Positions 1 through 6,960 of a stretch of DNA of 9,641 nucleotides are shown here, one piece after another. The notes beneath the pieces were generated by a model. The model ran no database searches. It worked only from the letters and a program-made list of their open reading frames with translations, and had not been told where the DNA came from. The stretch's first letter is position 1; each line of letters opens with the position of its first letter. The stretch comes from an uncultured Collinsella sp. (GTDB lineage: Bacteria; Actinomycetota; Coriobacteriia; Coriobacteriales; Coriobacteriaceae). The stretch spans positions 1-9,641 of the forward strand of contig USAY01000069.1 of NCBI GenBank assembly GCA_900552755.1. Reading direction: 5' to 3'. The position numbers and the translations under genes were made by a program.

Positions 1-46
1 CGCACGAGCCGAAGGCCACTTAATGTGGCCTTCGTGCGAGCAGGAC
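1..46 (+). repeat. Hairpin repeat, family 1, copy A (left part may be cut off)
   Basis: A perfect 10-bp stem (10-19 pairing with 25-34) closes a TTAAT loop. The surrounding 46 bases match, with few differences, the core of the element upstream of valS read on the minus strand. Shared landmarks are GCACGAGCCGAAG, CCACTTAATGTGG, CTTCG, GCGAGC and AGGACT. Similarity stops near base 47, well before the valS stop codon at 94-96. The copy starts at the window edge, so an outer arm like that of copy B may lie outside. No T-run follows on either strand, so it is not a convincing intrinsic terminator for valS, although it lies in the valS 3' region. The identity as a dispersed element is inferred from two copies only. 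Confidence 0.72.
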
Positions 47-93
47 TGTCCGCAGTAGCGAGCAATGCCCCAAACCGCGTCCCCCAGTACCGC

Positions 94-2790
<2,697 letters not shown>

Positions 2791-2810
2791 ATATCTCTCC
2801 CTGTCCCGCC

Positions 2811-2925
2811 GGGGAGGAATGTAGGTCCGATTTTCGCTCGGTCAAGTCCTGGCTCGCTCGAAGACCACATTAAGTGGTCTTCGGCTCGTGCGGAATCTAC
2901 GAAAATCGGGCCTACATTCCTCCCC
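2811..2925 (-). repeat. Long inverted repeat element, family 1, copy B, in the valS leader
   Basis: Two 26-base arms (2811-2836 and 2900-2925) are inverted copies with a single difference at 2826/2910. They enclose 63 bases containing a perfect 10-bp hairpin (2859-2868 with 2874-2883, five-base loop). The inner part is nearly the same as bases 1-46 in the opposite orientation. The inner hairpins of the two copies differ at one base pair, G-C against A-T, so pairing is preserved. The element ends 20 bases before the valS start codon and leaves the GGGAG ribosome-binding site outside the stem. It could be a small non-autonomous mobile element (MITE-like), a structured leader RNA, or both. I saw no transposase gene and could not define a target-site duplication. 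Confidence 0.8.
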
Positions 2926-2946
2926 TTAGGTATCGATTACTTCAGT

Positions 2947-2975
2947 CTGATATGACTTCGCTGAGGCTTAAACAA
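2947..2975 (-). promoter_or_regulatory. Weak candidate promoter for valS
   Basis: On the minus strand TTGTTT (2975-2970) and TATCAG (2952-2947) are separated by 17 bases, matching the sigma-70-type consensus at 3/6 and 4/6 positions. Transcription would start near 2940, placing the whole inverted repeat at 2811-2925 in the leader RNA. The spacing is good but the hexamers are poor, and the element itself could carry a promoter. Confidence 0.3.
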
Positions 2976-3019
2976 ACACACAGAATAACACAGGTAGTTG
3001 GGGTTATTGCGTATATATA

Positions 3020-3055
3020 AAATAGCCTCCGACCGCGGGTGGTCGGAGGCTATTT
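3020..3055 (-). terminator. Terminator hairpin after clpX
   Basis: A perfect 15-bp stem (3020-3034 with 3041-3055) has a GC-rich upper part and a six-base loop. It starts 21 bases beyond the clpX stop codon. On the minus strand the stem ends in CTATTT and runs into TTATATATA, an AT-rich though not pure T tract. It probably ends the tig-clpP-clpX transcript and separates it from valS. Confidence 0.85.
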
Positions 3056-3076
3056 GTAAGCACGTTTTTTGCTGGT

Positions 3077-4483
3077 TTACCCGTAGATGCGTTGGGGCTG
3101 CTCTTCGCCCTTTACGGAAGCTTCAGTCACGATGACCTTGGAAACACCCTCCTCGCTGGGGAGGTCGAACATCGTCTGCTGCAGCACGTCCTCGCAGATG
3201 GAGCGCAGGCCGCGGGCGCCGGTCTTGCGAGCGAGCGCCATGCGGGCGATCTCGTGCAGGGCGGCATCCTCAAACTCAAGCTCAACGTCCTCGAGCTGGA
3301 ACATCTTGCGGTACTGACGCACCACAGCGTTCTTGGGCTCGGTCAGAATCGACACCAGATCGTCCTCGTCCAGCGCCTGCGTCTGGGTGACGACGGGTGT
3401 GCGGCCCACGAACTCGGGGATCATGCCAAAGGCGTTGAGGTCCTGAGGGAGCACCTGACGCAGCAGGTCGTTCTCGTCGACCGAGGTGGGGCCGGCGATC
3501 TCAGAGTTGAAGCCCACGCCCTTGTTGCCCACGCGATCGGCAATGATCTTGTCCAGACCCACAAAGGCACCACCGCAGATGAACAGGATGTTGGTCGTAT
3601 CGATCTGCAGCAGCTCCTGCTGGGGATGCTTGCGGCCGCCGGTGGGCGGAACGCTTGCCACCGTGCCCTCAAGAATCTTAAGCAGTGCCTGCTGAACGCC
3701 CTCGCCCGAAACATCGCGGGTAATGGAGAGGTTCTCGGCCTTACGGGCGATCTTGTCAATCTCGTCCACGTAGATAATGCCCACCTGAGCGCGCTCAATA
3801 TCGCCATCGGCGGCGTTGATGAGCTTGAGCAGGATGTTCTCCACGTCCTCGCCCACATAACCGGCCTCGGTAAGCGCGGTGGCGTCGGCGATCGCAAACG
3901 GCACCTCGAGGATGCGCGCGAGCGTCTGGGCGAGCAGGGTCTTACCGGTACCGGTGGGACCGAGCAGCAAAATGTTGGACTTGGCGAGCTCTACCTCGTC
4001 CATATCGTCATCGAACTGCGAGCCCATGTCGTCATCAAAGGCAGACACCGCAGCGCCGCCCTCAATCACGCGGCGATAGTGGTTGTACACGGCCACCGAC
4101 ATGGCGCGCTTGGCGTCCTCCTGACCCATAACATAGGCCGAAAGCTCGTCATAGATCTCGTGCGGCGTCGGCACGTGCGTGATGACCTGACGGTCGTCCT
4201 CGAGCTCAAAGCCCTCGGTCTCGGGGTCCACGGCGGGCTGGGATGCAGCCTGGCCGTGGTCGTTGAGGAAGCCCGGCAGCTTGCCGTTGCGGGCAGCGTC
4301 CATAAAGTCCGAAGCAAGCGACTCCTCAAGGATCTCGGAGCAGGCGGCAACGCACTCGTCACAGATAAAGATGTTGGTCGGACCCTTTACGAGACGACGG
4401 ACCTGACCCTGCTCTTTTCCGCAGAAGGAGCAGCGGATGGGGTTGCCGTTCTCGTCAAAGTTGTCCTGCATGTTTCCTGCCAT
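3077..4483 (-). CDS. clpX: ClpX, ATP-dependent unfoldase subunit of ClpXP
   Basis: This cytoplasmic AAA+ hexamer recognises, unfolds and feeds proteins into ClpP. The 468 residues exceed the roughly 420-430 of most ClpX proteins. The N-terminal C4 zinc-binding domain uses Cys18, Cys21, Cys41 and Cys44. The AAA+ module has Walker A GPTGTGKT at 175-182, the pore loop GYVGED at 208-213, Walker B IIYVDEID with Asp240-Glu241, GGRKHP at 282-287, and a sensor-2 region KTGARGLRS near the C terminus. VGF at 323-325 occupies the place of the IGF loop that docks ClpX on ClpP. The extra length is in an acidic linker after the zinc domain and in an insertion with two FDDDM repeats (149-153 and 157-161) just before Walker A. 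One base separates the start from the clpP stop codon, so the two are cotranscribed and probably translationally coupled. An ATG at codon 5, behind AGGA, is an alternative start. Confidence 0.97.
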   Translation of the reverse strand: MAGNMQDNFDENGNPIRCSFCGKEQGQVRRLVKGPTNIFICDECVAACSEILEESLASDFMDAARNGKLPGFLNDHGQAASQPAVDPETEGFELEDDRQVITHVPTPHEIYDELSAYVMGQEDAKRAMSVAVYNHYRRVIEGGAAVSAFDDDMGSQFDDDMDEVELAKSNILLLGPTGTGKTLLAQTLARILEVPFAIADATALTEAGYVGEDVENILLKLINAADGDIERAQVGIIYVDEIDKIARKAENLSITRDVSGEGVQQALLKILEGTVASVPPTGGRKHPQQELLQIDTTNILFICGGAFVGLDKIIADRVGNKGVGFNSEIAGPTSVDENDLLRQVLPQDLNAFGMIPEFVGRTPVVTQTQALDEDDLVSILTEPKNAVVRQYRKMFQLEDVELEFEDAALHEIARMALARKTGARGLRSICEDVLQQTMFDLPSEEGVSKVIVTEASVKGEEQPQRIYG

Positions 4484-4484
4484 C

Positions 4485-5105
4485 CTAGGCGTCCTTCGCG
4501 GCGAGATCGCGCGAGGTGACGATACGGTCGATCAGGCCGTAGTCGAGGGCCTCGGCAGCGGTCAGGTAGTTGTCGCGCTCGGTGTCGGCCTGGACCTTCT
4601 CGATGGGCTGGCCCGAGGCGTCGGACAGAATCTGGTTGAGCTCGCGGCGAGTCTTCTTGATCTCCTCGGCCACGATCTCGATCTCGGTCTGCTGACCCTG
4701 GGCACCGCCGCTGGGCTGGTGAATCATGACCTTGGAGTGCGGCAGGCAGAAGCGCTTGCCCTTGGCGCCGGCCGAAAGCAGCACGGCAGCCATGGACGCG
4801 GCCATACCGACGCAGATGGTGGAGACCTGCGGCTTGATGAAGTTCATGGTGTCAAGAATCGCCAGGCCAGAGTAGACCTCGCCACCGGGCGAATTGATGT
4901 AGAGCGAGATATCCTTCTCGGCATCCTGGCTCTCAAGATGCAGCAGCTGGGCAACGACCAGGTTGGCGCTGACGGAGTTGATCTCCTCGCCCAAGAAGAT
5001 GATGCGGTCGTTGAGCAGGCGCGAATAGATATCGTAGCTGCGCTCGCCGCGCGGCGTCTGCTCGATAACGTATGGCACGAGGGCGGAATCGAACTTGGCG
5101 ATCAT
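4485..5105 (-). CDS. clpP: ClpP, ATP-dependent Clp protease proteolytic subunit
   Basis: This serine protease forms a barrel of two heptameric rings that degrades proteins delivered by ClpX. Numbered from the start chosen here (206 residues), the catalytic triad is complete: Ser104 in GMAASMA, His129 in MIHQP and Asp178 in TERDN. The oxyanion-side SPGG is at 72-75, and TPRGERSYDIYSRLL at 17-31 is the usual N-terminal family signature. The chosen ATG (5105-5103) lies six bases after GGAG. In-frame ATGs at 5111 and 5117 would add two or four residues, so the exact start is open. Only one clpP is seen here, whereas many actinobacteria carry a clpP1-clpP2 pair in tandem. Its leader contains an 11-bp inverted repeat. 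Confidence 0.97.
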   Translation of the reverse strand: MIAKFDSALVPYVIEQTPRGERSYDIYSRLLNDRIIFLGEEINSVSANLVVAQLLHLESQDAEKDISLYINSPGGEVYSGLAILDTMNFIKPQVSTICVGMAASMAAVLLSAGAKGKRFCLPHSKVMIHQPSGGAQGQQTEIEIVAEEIKKTRRELNQILSDASGQPIEKVQADTERDNYLTAAEALDYGLIDRIVTSRDLAAKDA

Positions 5106-5151
5106 ACGCATCTCCATTTCTCTCTTGCGGACCAAATTGGTTCTAGATAAA

Positions 5152-5192
5152 CGTACGGTGCCCGCATGCTATGCATTGGCTGGCACCGTACG
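5152..5192 (-). promoter_or_regulatory. Two-tier inverted repeat between tig and clpP (attenuator, terminator or operator)
   Basis: Perfect 11-bp arms (5152-5162 and 5182-5192, CGTACGGTGCC and its complement) enclose 19 bases that hold a smaller 4-bp stem (ATGC/GCAT). On the minus strand the stem is followed only by TTTATCT, so it is a weak intrinsic terminator at best. It lies 77-117 bases after the tig stop and ends 47 bases before the clpP start. It could trim or partly stop readthrough from tig, or bind a regulator of clpP. Two smaller palindromes (5198-5211 and 5131-5141) flank it. I found no clear clpP promoter and recognised no CtsR-type operator. Confidence 0.55.
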
Positions 5193-5268
5193 AAGCAACC
5201 GGATAACCGGTGTATAACTTTACCCCATCACGGGCGCACGCATGCGCTCGCGGGCAAGGTGGCGAGAA

Positions 5269-6567
5269 TTACTCGGCGTCCTTGGCGGTCTCGTCGACCT
5301 CGGTCACCTTGGCGTTCTCGACCAGGTGGTCGACGGCCTTGGAGCGACGGATGGACTCGCGGACAGCAGGCATGCGGCCATCGGCGATGAACTCAGCCTT
5401 GGAAGCCTCGACGTCCTTGACGCCAGCCTTCTCGAACTCGGCGTTGATGTCGTCCTCGGTGACCTCAATCTTGAGCTCACGGGCAAGGGCGTCCAGAGCC
5501 AGGGACTCGCGGGCGACGTCGTTGGCCTGCTTGTGCAGGTCGCCGATGAACTGCTCCATGGTCAGACCGGAAGCGGGCAGCCAGGTGTCCAGCGTCATGC
5601 CGCGGGCAGCGAGGTTGGACAGGAAGTTCTGGCCAAGCTCCTCAAAGACGGACTGCTCGTAGTCGGCATCCATCTCGTCGAGCTGCAGGCGCTCGGCGAG
5701 AGCGGAGACGCAACGGTTCTCCTTCTCGGCCGGCAGGCGGGAAGCCTTGTCCTGCTCGATCTCGATCTTGATGGCGTCGCGCATAGCGTCGATGCTGTCG
5801 AAGCCAAAGTCGGACTTGACGAGCTCGTCGGTGAGCTCGGGGGTGTTGCGGACCTTGATGCCCTTGACGGTGACCTCGACGGTGTGGGTCTCGGCCTCCT
5901 CGCCCTCCTCGACCTCGTCGGTCCAGGTGACGGTCTTGACGTCGTCAACGTTAGCGCCGATCAGGGCCTCGTTGAACTCCTTGGGGTTGCTGTCGCTACC
6001 GGCGATGAGCATGCGGCCCTCGGCGGCAAAGTTGTCGGCGTTCTCGACGGCCTTGAGATCGACGGTGACGTAGTCCTCGGCCTCGACGGCGCGACCCTCG
6101 ACGTCCTCGAAGGTGGCACGGTAGTTGAGGAGCATCTCGACCTGGTTGTTGATCTCGGACTCGGTGACCTCCGCAGGGGGCATCTCGATCTCGACAGCGT
6201 CGAAGGAAGAGAGCTCGGCAGCAGGACGCAGGGAGAACTCGACGGTGTAGGTGTAGTCCTCGTGATCCTTGGCGAGGTCGAGCTCCTTGTAGTCACCGTT
6301 CTTGGTGGGGACGATGTCCAGCTCGTTGAGGACGGCGGGCTCGTTGGCGGCGATCAGGTCGTTGGTGGCCTGAGCGAGGGTAGCCTCGGCGCCAAGTGCG
6401 GAGTCGATGACCGGACGGGGAGCCTTGCCGGCGCGGAAGCCCGGGAAGCGGTACTTCTTGGCGGTATCCTTGTAGGCCTTCTTAATCGCGGCGTCGACGT
6501 CGGCGGCCGGGATGGTGACCGTAGCGGTGAGCTTGGCGTCCTTGACGTCAGAAGCGGTGATGTTCAA
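5269..6567 (-). CDS. tig: Trigger factor, ribosome-associated chaperone and peptidyl-prolyl isomerase
   Basis: Trigger factor binds near the ribosomal exit tunnel and shields nascent chains. With the TTG start chosen here the protein has 432 residues. The N-terminal ribosome-binding domain carries the signature GFRAGKAP at residues 43-50, the same positions as GFRKGKVP in Escherichia coli. A FKBP-like PPIase domain follows at roughly 150-230, then a helical C-terminal chaperone domain and an acidic tail. Start choice: AGGAGG at 6579-6574 lies six bases before TTG (6567-6565). An in-frame GTG is one codon earlier with only a 3-base gap, and an ATG at 6582 would place the ribosome-binding site inside the coding region. 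The gene order tig-clpP-clpX is widely conserved in bacteria. tRNA-Leu lies 91 bases upstream. Confidence 0.95.
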   Translation of the reverse strand: MNITASDVKDAKLTATVTIPAADVDAAIKKAYKDTAKKYRFPGFRAGKAPRPVIDSALGAEATLAQATNDLIAANEPAVLNELDIVPTKNGDYKELDLAKDHEDYTYTVEFSLRPAAELSSFDAVEIEMPPAEVTESEINNQVEMLLNYRATFEDVEGRAVEAEDYVTVDLKAVENADNFAAEGRMLIAGSDSNPKEFNEALIGANVDDVKTVTWTDEVEEGEEAETHTVEVTVKGIKVRNTPELTDELVKSDFGFDSIDAMRDAIKIEIEQDKASRLPAEKENRCVSALAERLQLDEMDADYEQSVFEELGQNFLSNLAARGMTLDTWLPASGLTMEQFIGDLHKQANDVARESLALDALARELKIEVTEDDINAEFEKAGVKDVEASKAEFIADGRMPAVRESIRRSKAVDHLVENAKVTEVDETAKDAE

Positions 6568-6573
6568 CACGTT

Positions 6574-6579
6574 CCTCCT
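6574..6579 (-). promoter_or_regulatory. Ribosome-binding site of tig, deciding a TTG start
   Basis: AGGAGG is a full Shine-Dalgarno match, six bases before TTG at 6567. It also forms the Arg-Arg codons of a longer in-frame reading from the ATG at 6582, which makes upstream starts unlikely. Confidence 0.75.
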
Positions 6580-6630
6580 CATACTGCCCAGCTTATCTGA
6601 GGTGCTGGTACCTTTATGCAACAAAGTGTC

Positions 6631-6650
6631 GCGACGGCCGAGGCCGACGC
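6631..6650 (-). terminator. Weak hairpin after tRNA-Leu
   Basis: A GC-rich near-palindrome (GCGACGGCC against GGCCGACGC, one A-A mismatch, two-base centre) lies just beyond the tRNA 3' end. On the minus strand it is followed by GACACTTTGTT, which is not a good T tract. It may stop or process the tRNA transcript imperfectly, allowing some readthrough into tig. Confidence 0.3.
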
Positions 6651-6658
6651 TGGTGCGT

Positions 6659-6742
6659 TGGTGCGGGCGAAAGGACTCGAACCTTCACGGGAATCCCACC
6701 AGAACCTAAATCTGGCGCGTCTACCAATTCCGCCACGCCCGC
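6659..6742 (-). tRNA. tRNA-Leu (anticodon UAG)
   Basis: The 7-bp acceptor stem (6742-6736 with 6669-6663) is perfect. The discriminator is A and CCA is encoded in the DNA (6661-6659). The anticodon stem CCAGA/TCTGG encloses the loop TTTAGGT, giving anticodon UAG, which reads CUA and other CUN leucine codons. TGGTAGAC in the D loop, GTTCGAGTC in the T arm and a long class II variable arm (TGGGATTCCCGT) fit tRNA-Leu. It lies upstream of tig on the same strand. Confidence 0.97.
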
Positions 6743-6761
6743 ATGAGCGCACAGACTAGGA

Positions 6762-6767
6762 ATGATA
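6762..6767 (-). promoter_or_regulatory. Candidate -10 box for tRNA-Leu
   Basis: TATCAT on the minus strand matches TATAAT at five of six positions and lies 19 bases before the mature tRNA 5' end. The sequence 17 bases upstream (GTGCGC, 6790-6785) is not a recognisable -35 box, so support is limited to the -10 match and its position. Confidence 0.35.
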
Positions 6768-6840
6768 GCAGATACGAACGGCAAGCGCACGCACACCTTT
6801 TTAGACTCACGACCTCACCACGAGTGCCCATCGGAGGGAA

Positions 6841-6951
6841 GGGTAGCTAATTTGGGACGGGGCCATTTTAGCTACCCCGGCTGATAGCGCGAATGGTTGG
6901 CCAATTAACGGCTTGGGTAGCTAAAATGGCCCTGTCCCAAATTAGCTACCC
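6841..6951. repeat. Nested inverted repeat element, family 2
   Basis: Two 37-base arms (6841-6877 and 6915-6951) are inverted copies with one mismatch (G at 6859 against the complement of T at 6934). They are separated by a 37-base spacer. Each arm is itself a hairpin: GGGTAGCTAA and TTAGCTACCC close a 17-base loop containing TTTGGGAC and GGGCCAT. The element ends nine bases from the hydroxylase stop codon, between that gene and tRNA-Leu. It has no T tract, so it is not a classical terminator, although the fold could block a polymerase or protect an mRNA end. It resembles paired REP-like or MITE-type intergenic repeats, and I see no protein-coding potential. It shares no obvious sequence with the family 1 element. 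Confidence 0.85.
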
Positions 6952-6960
6952 CCAGCTCGC

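Noticed and set aside
1..46. Intrinsic terminator of valS
   Set aside because: The stem is strong but has no T tract on the minus strand, and its sequence matches the element upstream of the gene, so a repeat is the better explanation.
2791..3019. T-box riboswitch in the valS leader
   Set aside because: I found no T-box-like AGGGTGGNACCGCG sequence and no terminator/antiterminator pair. The long stem is a simple inverted repeat.
3092..6600. Long plus-strand open frames opposite clpX (3092-4519), clpP (4437-5150) and tig (5242-6600)
   Set aside because: Each mirrors a well-supported minus-strand gene. Their composition is low-complexity, and they have no recognisable motif or convincing ribosome-binding site.
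6568..6624. Earlier ATG starts for tig (6624 or 6582)
   Set aside because: They would put the strong AGGAGG inside the coding region and add residues that do not match the family N terminus.
6841..6951. Inverted repeat as a normal intrinsic terminator of the hydroxylase gene
   Set aside because: There is no T tract after either possible stem, and the nested symmetry is more than a terminator needs.
6841..6951. CRISPR array
   Set aside because: The repeats are inverted rather than direct, there are only two units, and no cas gene is present.
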